From Bacteroidales bacterium (GTDB lineage: Bacteria > Bacteroidota > Bacteroidia > Bacteroidales > UBA1715), in contig JADKDL010000007.1 in the NCBI GenBank assembly GCA_016714605.1, positions 62,001-126,000 of the forward strand: a stretch of DNA of 64,000 nucleotides, in the 5' to 3' direction. Positions 17,547 through 26,150 of the stretch are shown in pieces. A program made the translations under genes and the position numbers. Numbering within the stretch: position 1 is the first letter of the stretch; every line of letters begins with the position of its first letter. Below the pieces are notes generated by a model that saw only the letters and a list, made by a program, of their open reading frames with translations, did not search any database and was not told the origin of the DNA.

Positions 17547-18218
17547 TTAATCTTTAGAATTATTTACTACTACTACTATTTCACCTTTCAATGGTTTTTG
17601 CTTAATGATTTCTATTAATTCAGAAACAGTACCACGCAAGGTTTCTTCAAACATTTTACTAAGTTCTCTACATATAACCACCTCACGTTCACCCCAATAA
17701 AGGAGCAATTCTTCCATAAGTTTGAGTATTCTATGTGGCGATTCATAAAAAATAATTGTTCTCGATTCGTCTCGCAAAGATAATAATTTTTTTTGTCGAC
17801 CCTTTTTTTGAGGCAAAAATCCTTCAAAACAAAAATTATCATTCGGAAATCCACTGTTTATAAGGGCTGGCACAAAAGCAGTAGCTCCTGGTAGACATTC
17901 TACTTCAACTTCATTTTCAATACATGCCTTTACAATAAGATAACCCGGATCTGAAATTCCCGGTGTACCGGCATCAGAAACTAAGGCTGTAATCTCGTTT
18001 TGTTTTATCATTTCTACGGTAGCTCCTAAAGTTTTGTGTTCGTTGAACTTATGGTGCGACCGCATTTTGGTGCTTATTTCAAAATGTTTCAATAAAAAAC
18101 CCGTTGTGCGAGTATCTTCTGCCAAAATAATATCGGCAGTTTTGAGTATTCTTAATGCTCTAAGTGTTATATCCTCTAAATTACCAATAGGGGTGGGTAC
18201 TACAACAAGTTTGGACAT
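17547..18218 (-). CDS. rsmI: 16S rRNA 2'-O-ribose C1402 methyltransferase
   Basis: RsmI methylates the 2'-OH of C1402 in the ribosomal P site of 16S rRNA using SAM. The 223-residue protein carries the tetrapyrrole-methylase fold motifs: VVPTPIGNLEDITLRALRIL at the start, ILAEDTRTTGFLLKHF, ALVSDAGTPGISDPGYLIVKAC and LPGATAFVPALINSGFPND, then FEGFLPQKKGRQKKL. It ends in KGEIVVVV, typical of the family, and lacks the longer C-terminal helix domain of the enterobacterial form. Length and motifs are fully conserved. Confidence 0.93.
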   Translation of the reverse strand: MSKLVVVPTPIGNLEDITLRALRILKTADIILAEDTRTTGFLLKHFEISTKMRSHHKFNEHKTLGATVEMIKQNEITALVSDAGTPGISDPGYLIVKACIENEVEVECLPGATAFVPALINSGFPNDNFCFEGFLPQKKGRQKKLLSLRDESRTIIFYESPHRILKLMEELLLYWGEREVVICRELSKMFEETLRGTVSELIEIIKQKPLKGEIVVVVNNSKD

Positions 18219-18266
18219 AGTATATATTTAATTTATTTGTATTCGTTAAGTGCGAAGTAATTTGTT

Positions 18267-19160
18267 CTATTTAATAAATCTTCTATTTACAATTTCCAAA
18301 AACTTAAGTACCGTTTTATCTTCCTGATCCCACTCAAACCGGCTCTCTATATAGGTAAGTGCTTCATCAAATGTTTCAACTTTATTTAGAACCTCAATGG
18401 TTTTAGAATATTCATCGGCCAAACCACCAAACAGCTCTCTGATGTATTGAAACTTGTCATTTATACCAATAGCTTCATTCATTGTTTTTATAGGCTTCAT
18501 TTGCAACTTTTGAGCTATAAAAGCTCCTGATGAATTTTTAGAAACAATATCATCGGTGCGTAAAGAACCTTTTTCTTGCTTTATTTTTGGGGCTGGTTCA
18601 TTAACCAATTTTTTATTTTCTTCTTTTGGTACAACTTCAGTTACAACCTCGGTTTTTAATACATTCTTTATTTCTGGTTTAACAACTTCTTGCTCTACTA
18701 CAGTTGTTTTTTTCTCTATTTCTAAAGGTGGGGTTTCTTGCAATATAGTGCTTTTTACTACTATTACTTCTTCTTTAACAGGTTTCAATTCCTCAATTAG
18801 AATTTCTTTTTTTTGAGGCTCTATCTCTGCTTCCTTTTTTATGTCTTTAGGCTGTTCTAGAGGTGCGTTTATGATTACTGTAGAAGCCTCTTTCGTTTCT
18901 TTAACTTCCTTTTTTTTAGCCAAAGCAATTTCAGCGGTTTCCTCTGCTTCAAAATCAAAATCTATATCTTCATCAATTAAACCGTCTTCTTTATTTAGTT
19001 TTTCTAATAAAACCATACCATCATAAAATTGTCTGGTTTTAGACAAAATCAAATCTATTTCTATCTGAGGTATTTTCTCATAATTCACAAAACGAGCGCA
19101 ATAATCGTCTATTTCATTGAGCGTTTTTAGTAGGTTATACAAATGTTCTTTATTTGGCAT
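18267..19160 (-). CDS. Conserved Bacteroidetes protein with disordered Lys/Glu-rich middle
   Basis: About 297 residues, start chosen at MPNKEHLYNLLKTL. Residues 1-75 are a helical N-terminal domain (NEIDDYCARFVNYEKIPQIEIDLILSKTRQFYDGMVLLEKL), residues ~80-205 are low complexity (repeated KKE, EVV, KPE, TVV), and the last ~85 form a conserved helical domain (MNEAIGINDKFQYIRELFGGLADEYSKTIEVLNKVETFDEALTYIESRFEWD). The last domain is found at the C terminus of many Bacteroidetes proteins of unknown function. Divergent from tpx. No catalytic motif is visible. Confidence 0.6.
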   Translation of the reverse strand: MPNKEHLYNLLKTLNEIDDYCARFVNYEKIPQIEIDLILSKTRQFYDGMVLLEKLNKEDGLIDEDIDFDFEAEETAEIALAKKKEVKETKEASTVIINAPLEQPKDIKKEAEIEPQKKEILIEELKPVKEEVIVVKSTILQETPPLEIEKKTTVVEQEVVKPEIKNVLKTEVVTEVVPKEENKKLVNEPAPKIKQEKGSLRTDDIVSKNSSGAFIAQKLQMKPIKTMNEAIGINDKFQYIRELFGGLADEYSKTIEVLNKVETFDEALTYIESRFEWDQEDKTVLKFLEIVNRRFIK

Positions 19161-19305
19161 AGAAAATAAATTTAGCAAAAATGAAAACTAATTATTGGTA
19201 AATTTAAGAATAAAAACATGGTAGTTAAAAAAATATTGTAAAGTTTCTTAATTTTTGGCGACTTACACAATAAACAATTATTAAACATTTAAAATAAATA
19301 CAATA

Positions 19306-19806
19306 ATGGCAAAAATTACATTCAAAGGATCGGCAATAGATACAGCCGGAGAATTACCAAAAATAGGAACAAAAGCACCTGAATTTTCATTAACAGGATC
19401 AGACTTAAGCGATATAGAATTATCAAAATATAAAGGTAAAAATATAGTGCTTAACATTTTCCCAAGTATAGACACCGGTGTGTGTGCTAGTTCGGTAAGG
19501 AAATTCAATGCCGAATTGAGCAAACTTCAAAACACCGTTGTTATTTGCATTTCAAAAGATTTACCGTTTGCTCAAGGTAGGTTTTGTGGGGCTGAGGGCT
19601 TGAGCAATGTAATTACAGCATCGGAATATAAAGACAATAAATTTTCTGATGCTTACAAAGTAAAAATTACAACCGGTCCGTTGGCAGGATTGCATTCGAG
19701 AGCAGTAGTTGTAATAAACCCAGAAGGTGTAGTTTCTTACACAGAACAAGTACCTGAAATTGCTCAAGAGCCAAATTATGAAAATGCTTTGAAAAGTATA
19801 AAATAA
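19306..19806 (+). CDS. tpx: Thiol peroxidase (atypical 2-Cys peroxiredoxin)
   Basis: Tpx reduces hydrogen peroxide and alkyl hydroperoxides with thioredoxin. The 166 residues carry the peroxidatic Cys60 in FPSIDTGVCASSVRKFN and the resolving Cys94 in AQGRFCGAEGL, which make the intramolecular disulfide of the Tpx group. The end, LHSRAVVVINPEGVVSYTEQVPEIAQEPNYE, is typical. It is a single gene with its own terminator. Peroxide defence is a sensible neighbour for an oxygen-sensitive organism, but there is no direct link to nif. Confidence 0.94.
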   Translation: MAKITFKGSAIDTAGELPKIGTKAPEFSLTGSDLSDIELSKYKGKNIVLNIFPSIDTGVCASSVRKFNAELSKLQNTVVICISKDLPFAQGRFCGAEGLSNVITASEYKDNKFSDAYKVKITTGPLAGLHSRAVVVINPEGVVSYTEQVPEIAQEPNYENALKSIK

Positions 19807-19844
19807 GAATTATTCGCGCTTCATATTCCTAATTTGATTTACTC

Positions 19845-19883
19845 AAAAGACCTGTTTAGTAAAGTTACTAGCAGGTCTTTTTT
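19845..19883 (+). terminator. Terminator after tpx
   Basis: AAAAGACCTG (19845-19854) pairs with CAGGTCTTTT (19872-19881), followed by further T residues: a standard rho-independent terminator. Confidence 0.85.
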
Positions 19884-19912
19884 CATTTATTCCAATTCAA
19901 AATGAAACAAAA

Positions 19913-19945
19913 TTTGTATCACAAAAAATAATTGTAATATATTTG
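19913..19945 (+). promoter_or_regulatory. Promoter of the ECF sigma operon
   Basis: TTTG (19913-19916), 21-bp spacer, TATATTTG (19938-19945): a full match to the Bacteroidetes housekeeping promoter. It overlaps the earliest possible TTG start at 19943, so translation must begin downstream. Confidence 0.75.
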
Positions 19946-19960
19946 TTAAAAAGTGCGTTT

Positions 19961-20359
19961 TTGAACAAAGGAGATATAAATATAATTGAAGAGATTAAAA
20001 AAGGGAATCCGCTTGTATTCAAAGAGGTGTATAGGTTGTATTATGCGCAACTATGCCGTTTTGCCTCCGATTATATTGAAGATGCAGACGAAGTTGAAGA
20101 TCTCGTTCAAGATACATTGATAAAGATTTGGGACAAACGCGAAGAGTTAGCAATAACTAATCTTAAGAACTATTTGTTTACAAGTGTCAGAAATGCTTGT
20201 ATTAATAGGTTGGAGCACATAAAAATAGTGCAAAATCACAAAGAAAAAAATATATCAGAAATAAAAATACTTGAATTAAAAGATGAAACATCAGACAATG
20301 ATTTTATCGTAATAATAATATTATTAATGAAACAGTTGTACGTATTTTTTTACCTATAA
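19961..20359 (+). CDS. FecI-like ECF sigma factor apparently lacking region 4
   Basis: The start is unclear; no ATG precedes the conserved part, and TTG at 19961 is the best candidate given the promoter at 19913-19945. The region 2 core is intact: NPLVFKEVYRLYYAQLCRFASDYIEDADEVEDLVQDTLIKIWDKRE, then LKNYLFTSVRNACINRL. After the linker (KILELKDETSDND) the frame ends with FIVIIILLMKQLYVFFYL. Only ~80 bp separate the linker from the FecR start, too short in any frame for the ~60-residue region 4 helix-turn-helix that reads the -35 box. So either an internal deletion removed region 4 or the assembly lost about 150-200 bp. The gene pairs with the FecR-like anti-sigma directly downstream. Confidence 0.6.
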   Translation: MNKGDINIIEEIKKGNPLVFKEVYRLYYAQLCRFASDYIEDADEVEDLVQDTLIKIWDKREELAITNLKNYLFTSVRNACINRLEHIKIVQNHKEKNISEIKILELKDETSDNDFIVIIILLMKQLYVFFYL

Positions 20360-20372
20360 CTGTCTTATGTAC

Positions 20373-21368
20373 ATGGAGAACAAAGAAGAACATATTGAAT
20401 ATGAAACTTTAATTGTCAGATATTTATCCAACGATATCACCCAAGAAGAGTCTGAACAACTCTTGGCATGGTTGAAACAAAATCCGGAAAATATTAGAGA
20501 ATTAAAAAAGTTACGCCATACATCAACTATACTTCACCAGAAGGCGAGTGTTCAGTTTGATGCTGATAGAGCATTTTCAAATTTTGAAAAAGAGAGAATA
20601 TCTGAACCTAAAAAATTTAGTTTAAGAAAGATCGTTTATCTAACTGCTTCTGTAGCTGCCCTAATTTTATTGGTTATAGGTCTCGTTATTTTTAATACTA
20701 ATAAAAGTGAAAATGAATTAATTATACTAGCCGAGACTCAAGATAGCATAACCGAATTTGTTTTAAGCGATGGCTCTTGTGTAACATTAAACTCAAATGC
20801 AAAAATCACTTCTATAAACCATTTTGATAAAGACCATAGAAAACTTTCATTAGAAGGTGAAGCATTTTTTGAAGTTGTACCAAACAAAATAAGTCCGTTT
20901 GTAGTTTCTGTTAACAACCTGACTATAACCGTTTTAGGTACTTCTTTTAATATTTTTTCAGATACCATATCAAAAAAAACAGTGGTTACCGTGAAGAGCG
21001 GAACAGTAAAAGTGACTCATAATACCGATTCCATTACAATAAATTCGGGCGAACAAGTTACGTTAAACCCAACCTTAACCCAGAGCTACACAGACATTGC
21101 AAACTGCGATGCATGGAAAACCGGACATATAATATTTCAAAATACAAAATTAATTTCGGTAGTAGAGACCTTAAATAAAAATTTTAATACTAATTTTGAA
21201 ATTGCTTCTCCAGAATTGAAAGAATGTAAACTCATTGCAACATTCTACAAAACCGACGATATTGAGAAAGTAAAAGAGGTTTTATCTGTTGTACTGAGAG
21301 TTGAAATTAAAGAAGAAAACGGGAAACAATTATTGTACTCTTTAACACACAATGAAATTAAGAACTAG
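20373..21368 (+). CDS. FecR-family anti-sigma / signal transducer
   Basis: About 331 residues from MENKEEHIEYETL. N-terminal cytoplasmic helices (LIVRYLSNDITQEESEQLLAWLKQNPEN) bind the sigma factor. A single membrane helix follows (IVYLTASVAALILLVIGLVIF, ~residues 89-109). The periplasmic FecR domain reads ITEFVLSDGSCVTLNSNAKI, LSLEGEAFFEVVPNKISPFVVSV and ITVLGTSFNIFSD, and the C-terminal DUF4974 domain ends VVLRVEIKEENGKQLLYSL. In this family the periplasmic part senses an outer-membrane receptor through its STN domain and releases the sigma factor. The next gene overlaps by 17 bp and supplies an STN domain. Confidence 0.88.
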   Translation: MENKEEHIEYETLIVRYLSNDITQEESEQLLAWLKQNPENIRELKKLRHTSTILHQKASVQFDADRAFSNFEKERISEPKKFSLRKIVYLTASVAALILLVIGLVIFNTNKSENELIILAETQDSITEFVLSDGSCVTLNSNAKITSINHFDKDHRKLSLEGEAFFEVVPNKISPFVVSVNNLTITVLGTSFNIFSDTISKKTVVTVKSGTVKVTHNTDSITINSGEQVTLNPTLTQSYTDIANCDAWKTGHIIFQNTKLISVVETLNKNFNTNFEIASPELKECKLIATFYKTDDIEKVKEVLSVVLRVEIKEENGKQLLYSLTHNEIKN

Positions 21369-22695
21369 TCAAATATACCTTTCTATTATATTATTTTTAT
21401 TCACAAGCAATGTAATTGCAACACCTCCGTTATTACAAAAGAAAATAAACTTAGAAATTAATAATGAAACAGTTGCCGATGTTTTAAAAAAGATAGAGCA
21501 GCTCACCTCAGTACGATTCATATACATGGCAGGACTCTTTGATACTGAGAGAGCTATAACATACTCATTCAACAATATGAGCCTTGGAAGTGCATTAGAA
21601 AAACTGGTGCTGTCTAAAGATGTACTGCTTTATATTGTTGATGACAAAATAATTTTCTATAAAAAAACCGACCCACCTCCCGGAAATAACGGCATAAGTT
21701 ATTCGATAGCAAAACTTGAAGATACCCCAAGCAAAAGCCAACAAATAAGGAAACAAAACGTCTATTACGACACTATTCAGGTTGTTGTTTACGAACGCAT
21801 TCCTGATGTAGTAAAAGACACCATAACCATCTATAAGTACGATACAATAAGAGTAAACAATCCATCAAGAACTTCAAAAGACGTTGATAAAATAAATGCA
21901 GATAATCGCTTTACAATATTTACAAATTTTGGGTTTATGCAACAAATTATTTCCGAAAATAATTTGAGCGATGAGTATTTTCTCCTGAAAGAGTCTGAAA
22001 GCAAAAAGGGTAATTTCTATACTCTGGGAATTAAGCTAAACATACTAAATAAAAAAGCATTCTCGTTAGAAACCGGGGTGCTTACTCAAAACCGAAGTTG
22101 GGAAGCATCTTATGATAGTGAACAAATTTTATATGATTATTCAAAAATAATTGGATACACAGAGAAAATTGAGTATAAAATGGAATGGGTGGTTGAATAT
22201 TTCCATAAACCATATCAACCCGGATATCCTGACTGGCATGATGACATAGACTCAATGTGGAGGTTCGATACTACAAAAATAATAACCAAGATACCCATTT
22301 TTGCAAAAGACACTCTAAATAGTAAATATTCCGGTAAAAACCAGTTGCAGTTTATCCAGATTCCTTTACATATTAATTTGCACAAGCCAATTGGCAATAG
22401 ATTTATTTTCAATGCTTCTTTGGGTATTTCTCTAGATTTGCTTATTGCATCAAAAGGAAATAGTATAAAAAATACTCAAAGACTTACCTCTTTAAATACA
22501 ATTTATAAAGACTACGGATTTTCTACTCAGGCAGATGTAGGAATAGCCTATAAAATTACACCCAAACAATCTATTAGTCTGGGGCTTACAGGCGCTATTT
22601 CTCTGAGTAACTTACTTGAAAAAACCTATATTGCAAATAAAAGACAATTCTGTTATGGAATAAATCTATCGTACTCTATTCTTCTAAATCATTAA
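21352..22695 (+). CDS. Secretin/TonB short N-terminal (STN) domain protein with small C-terminal barrel
   Basis: 447 residues. Signal peptide (LSIILFLFTSNVIA), then an STN domain at ~residues 27-105 (INLEINNETVADVLKKIEQLTSVRFIYMAG, SFNNMSLGSALEKLVLSKDVLLYIVDDKIIFYK). A low-complexity linker with repeated DTI(R/Q) motifs follows, and the last ~240 residues look like an outer-membrane beta-barrel (LGIKLNILNKKAFSLETGVL, FIQIPLHINLHKPIGNRFIFNASLG, YKITPKQSISLGLTGAISL, ending LSYSILLNH). Usually the third gene of such operons is a large TonB-dependent SusC-like receptor with plug and 22-strand barrel; here the barrel is small and there is no plug. It is probably the surface sensor of the upstream FecIR pair. 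Confidence 0.7.
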   Translation: MKLRTSQIYLSIILFLFTSNVIATPPLLQKKINLEINNETVADVLKKIEQLTSVRFIYMAGLFDTERAITYSFNNMSLGSALEKLVLSKDVLLYIVDDKIIFYKKTDPPPGNNGISYSIAKLEDTPSKSQQIRKQNVYYDTIQVVVYERIPDVVKDTITIYKYDTIRVNNPSRTSKDVDKINADNRFTIFTNFGFMQQIISENNLSDEYFLLKESESKKGNFYTLGIKLNILNKKAFSLETGVLTQNRSWEASYDSEQILYDYSKIIGYTEKIEYKMEWVVEYFHKPYQPGYPDWHDDIDSMWRFDTTKIITKIPIFAKDTLNSKYSGKNQLQFIQIPLHINLHKPIGNRFIFNASLGISLDLLIASKGNSIKNTQRLTSLNTIYKDYGFSTQADVGIAYKITPKQSISLGLTGAISLSNLLEKTYIANKRQFCYGINLSYSILLNH

Positions 22696-23182
22696 CCGGC
22701 TGCTTTTTTATGTTGAACTCAACTATGTAATCATAAGGTATAGCCGGAACTATTGCCCAATTTCTATTTTCAATATACATTTCGCAATCACCTTCATAAT
22801 TCTCTTCGATTTTATAAACAATGTTAGAGTTTATGGTATCCTTATAAACTCTGCGCTGAAAATGAGCACTACAACCGCTACCACCTGTTAAAAATGAAAT
22901 TAGAGAATATTTAGAAAAATCTATTTCGGGCAGCTTTGCAGTATCACAATCTATATTATCATAATTGGCTCTAACTTTATCACCAAACTCTTGATACTCT
23001 TCATTAGTTCTAATCACATACATACCAATTTCAGTCTCAACTCTTCCATAAAAGCAGGTAGATAGAATATTATCTCTAAATATACATTCATCAGTTATTT
23101 CAACAAGTTCCGGCTCCGGCTGCCCTTTCTTGGTGCAAGAAAAAGAAAGTAAAATAATTGATAGTAATAGAGCTACCCTCAT
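22676..23182 (-). CDS. Hypothetical lipoprotein
   Basis: About 168 residues from MRVALLLSIILLSFSC, which is a lipoprotein signal with the lipidated Cys16. The mature part has four further cysteines and the motif YSLISFLTGGSGCSAHFQRRVYKDT. No known family is recognised; the fold could be a small beta-sandwich. The stop codon lies inside the end of the convergent STN gene (20-bp overlap). Confidence 0.55.
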   Translation of the reverse strand: MRVALLLSIILLSFSCTKKGQPEPELVEITDECIFRDNILSTCFYGRVETEIGMYVIRTNEEYQEFGDKVRANYDNIDCDTAKLPEIDFSKYSLISFLTGGSGCSAHFQRRVYKDTINSNIVYKIEENYEGDCEMYIENRNWAIVPAIPYDYIVEFNIKKQPVNDLEE

Positions 23183-23396
23183 GCTCACAATTTGTTCAAT
23201 AATAATTTTTTTACTCATAATTTATAAGTTTTTTATTATTGCAAACGTAGTGTATTGAAAATTATTATTAATTAAAGAATGATATATACCACTTATTTTG
23301 CTGTTTTTCTCCAATATTTAAGTAAGTGAAACTTTGAAATTTTTATAGTACTTTCATAAACTTAAAAATTACATAAACTCTTTTTAATAATTCAGT

Positions 23397-24515
23397 ATGG
23401 ATCCACTTTTCTTAAAAGCAATTCTTTCGCTTGTTATAGGCATTCCTGTAGGAATGGCTCTTATCAAATTAGTATTTAAAACAAGTATTTTTGCTAATAT
23501 TAGTATTTTTTGGATGGCAAACTTATTGTTTGTAATCATCAACACTCGAATAGGTGGACAATTTGCAGATTCTTACCCATATCCACTTGTTTTTCTATTA
23601 AATATTGGTGTTTCCATATTACTTGTGTCAATGTCTTATATATTTATAACTAAGCCTATTAAGAATGTAATAGAGAAGTTAAAGTGTTTGTCGGAGGGCG
23701 ATTTAGATTCAAATATATTGCCTGAAAATCTTAAACGAAAAAATGAGATTGGAGAATTAAGTAGAATTAATGTTGAAATCACAAAAGCATTTACTCAGGT
23801 TATTTCAGAAATAAACACAAGTGCAAATAAAATCACTTCGATAGGAAAAGATGTAAATCAGACATCAACAACACTGTCAGACGCATCGCAAAATCAGGCA
23901 GATTCGCTTCGCGATATTTCTGCTTCTATGGAGGAAATGATGACTCGCATAGAATACAATACTAAAGATGCAATTGAAGCAGAACAAGTTGCAAATGAGG
24001 CGCATAAAGCAGTGAGAGAAGGAAACGACTCTGCAGTAAAGGCACTTACTGCTATGAGAGATATTGCAGAGAAAATAAAAATAATCACAGATATTGCTTT
24101 TCAAACAAATATATTGGCACTCAATGCAGCAGTAGAAGCTGCTAGGGCTGGCGAACATGGTAAAGGTTTTGCAGTGGTTGCTGCCGAAGTAAGAAGATTA
24201 TCAGAACGAAGTCAGACTGCTGCTAATGAAATTATTAAAATGTCGAATCGAGGAACAATTCTTTCTGAAGAAGCTATAAAAATGTTAGATAAAACCTTGC
24301 CATTAATAAATACTACGGCGAGCAATATTCAAAAAATATCAGTCTCCAGTCAAGAGCAACGGAACGATGCTTCGCAGATGAATAGTTCTGTTCAGGGAAT
24401 AAATGCTTCTACTCAGAAGAATGTATCAATAGCATTATCAATGGCTAATGAGTCTAATGAACTAAATGAACAAGCAGAAAATTTACTTGAGAAAATACAA
24501 TATTTTAAAATGTAG
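23397..24515 (+). CDS. Methyl-accepting chemotaxis protein with minimal sensor
   Basis: 372 residues. Two or three membrane helices in the first 85 residues (ILSLVIGIPVGMALIKLVF, IFWMANLLFVIINTR, FLLNIGVSILLVSMSYIFI) with almost no periplasmic loop, then HAMP (KPIKNVIEKLKCLSEGDLDSNI) and the signalling domain, tip IAFQTNILALNAAVEAARAGEHGKGFAVVAAEVRRLSERS. With no large extracytoplasmic domain it probably senses membrane state or redox/energy, or an internal signal. The C-terminal end lacks a CheR-binding pentapeptide. Separate from the first chemoreceptor at 11.9-13.9 kb. Confidence 0.85.
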   Translation: MDPLFLKAILSLVIGIPVGMALIKLVFKTSIFANISIFWMANLLFVIINTRIGGQFADSYPYPLVFLLNIGVSILLVSMSYIFITKPIKNVIEKLKCLSEGDLDSNILPENLKRKNEIGELSRINVEITKAFTQVISEINTSANKITSIGKDVNQTSTTLSDASQNQADSLRDISASMEEMMTRIEYNTKDAIEAEQVANEAHKAVREGNDSAVKALTAMRDIAEKIKIITDIAFQTNILALNAAVEAARAGEHGKGFAVVAAEVRRLSERSQTAANEIIKMSNRGTILSEEAIKMLDKTLPLINTTASNIQKISVSSQEQRNDASQMNSSVQGINASTQKNVSIALSMANESNELNEQAENLLEKIQYFKM

Positions 24516-24588
24516 TAGAGAGAGCTTCTGTTTTGGGTAATGCCAAATAGAAATACTCAAAATTTTAATTGTTACAAAATTGGTGCAA

Positions 24589-25170
24589 TTATATTGTATC
24601 ATCTATTACTATACCGTACTTTTCTAGTAGTCCGGAAATACCGTGAATTGAAAATTTTGCTTTTTTAATTCTATTAATTTCCGGGTCGATGGAATAATTG
24701 AAAGAAGTACGAAAATCTGCTTTTTCAATTATTGTATTATCAAAAGTTGCTCTTGCTAAATCGCAGTTATCAAACAAAGAATCGGTCAAGTCGCACTCTG
24801 TAAAATCGGTTTCCTGCAACTGCGAATTCCTGAAGATTGTTTTTTTAATTTTAGTTTTATAAAACGTAGAATGATTTAAAATGCAATTGTCAAATCTGAA
24901 TGAGAGTCCAAATTCATTACAATTGTCAAAACACAAACCCAGCATTTTGCAATCTTTAAATTTTATATCACGAAATGCAGTTTTAGTTAGTTTTACCATA
25001 CTTAAATTGCAATCTATAAACTCACAATCGGTGAATTTATATTCCGACAAATCAGCATTAGAAAAGTCGCAATTGAGAAACCTGCAACACTCATACTCTA
25101 CTTTTGCAAGTGGGTGATTTTTAAAGTCGAATTTATCAAATATCTTATCTTCAATGTATTCTGGTTCCAT
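24589..25170 (-). CDS. Pentapeptide repeat protein
   Basis: 193 residues made almost wholly of pentapeptide repeats A(D/N)LxX with phenylalanine or leucine at the central position: FLNCDFSNADLSEYKFTDCEF, CDLTDSLFDNCDLARATF, IIEKADFRTSFNYSIDP. Such proteins form a right-handed quadrilateral helix; some (Qnr, MfpA) mimic DNA and protect gyrase, others have no known role. The layout, with an interruption around residues 75-105, resembles the Qnr-like two-domain shape. I would not claim fluoroquinolone protection from the sequence alone. Confidence 0.8.
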   Translation of the reverse strand: MEPEYIEDKIFDKFDFKNHPLAKVEYECCRFLNCDFSNADLSEYKFTDCEFIDCNLSMVKLTKTAFRDIKFKDCKMLGLCFDNCNEFGLSFRFDNCILNHSTFYKTKIKKTIFRNSQLQETDFTECDLTDSLFDNCDLARATFDNTIIEKADFRTSFNYSIDPEINRIKKAKFSIHGISGLLEKYGIVIDDTI

Positions 25171-25261
25171 AGTCTACTATTGTTTACTTAAATCAAAATA
25201 TGTTATGGAAGTGATAATTCATTTTCTTAAGAAAAATAAGATGTAATTTAGATGCAGTTAC

Positions 25262-26041
25262 TTAATTAAAAAAATATGACACAGAGAAATTTAATACCCT
25301 GTTTTTCCTAATATCAATAACAGGAATGGTTTCATCTGTAAATTTTGGAACACAATTTACTAGCCCTAAGGAGTAATTAACATTAAATAAAACTTTATTT
25401 AACTGATAACCAACTCCGAAATTTATTCCAAAATCAAAAGCTCTAAATAATCCATCAGTATTAAATTTATCTAAATACATTTCTAGCTCGTCATATTCAA
25501 ATTTACCAAAAACAGGTTTTAAAGTATACGATTTTTTATCAAAAAAATCTTCACTATCGTACTCCTTTCCAAAGACTTCATACGAAAAGTCTTGCTTAGA
25601 ACTTCCGCTCAAACCAATTACGAAATACGGACCAGCTAAAATTTGGAAACCACTTTTTTTGTAAACGAAATTTATTGGTACTTCAATATAGTTATAATTA
25701 ATTACAAAATAACCTTTATAATTAGATACATCTAGATTTAAACCATAATACTTAAAGAATTCCTCCATTGTTTTTTCATAATCTATACTACATCCTTTTT
25801 TACTATAAAGTAAAGCAGGTTGCAAACTTAAAGTATTTTCTAAAAGTGAAATATCAGTAATTATACCAACATGAAATCCACCTTTAAATTTTGATACGTA
25901 TGCTGTTCCATAACTTTTGTCTATATCAAATTTTATAGTAGATAGATTTCCGCCAGCCTTAATACCAAATTTAACTTGTGCAAATGCTTGTCTTGAAAAA
26001 ACAAATACAATAAAAATTAACAATAAATAAAATCTATTCAT
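25262..26041 (-). CDS. PorT-family outer-membrane beta-barrel protein
   Basis: 259 residues with a signal peptide (FYLLLIFIVFVFSRQAFA). The mature protein begins QVKFGIKAGGNLSTI, the hallmark of PorT/'outer membrane protein beta-barrel' proteins, and continues with alternating strands ending ...LNFSVSYFFN with a terminal aromatic residue needed for barrel insertion. No specific role can be inferred. Confidence 0.75.
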   Translation of the reverse strand: MNRFYLLLIFIVFVFSRQAFAQVKFGIKAGGNLSTIKFDIDKSYGTAYVSKFKGGFHVGIITDISLLENTLSLQPALLYSKKGCSIDYEKTMEEFFKYYGLNLDVSNYKGYFVINYNYIEVPINFVYKKSGFQILAGPYFVIGLSGSSKQDFSYEVFGKEYDSEDFFDKKSYTLKPVFGKFEYDELEMYLDKFNTDGLFRAFDFGINFGVGYQLNKVLFNVNYSLGLVNCVPKFTDETIPVIDIRKNRVLNFSVSYFFN

Positions 26042-26150
26042 TTTTTTACATTTTTTAATTTTCGAACTACTTTAATTTGTATGATTATTAAAGACAAATT
26101 CGTTACCCTTAATCATTTTAAAATTATATAACATTTTTATTTAAACCCTA

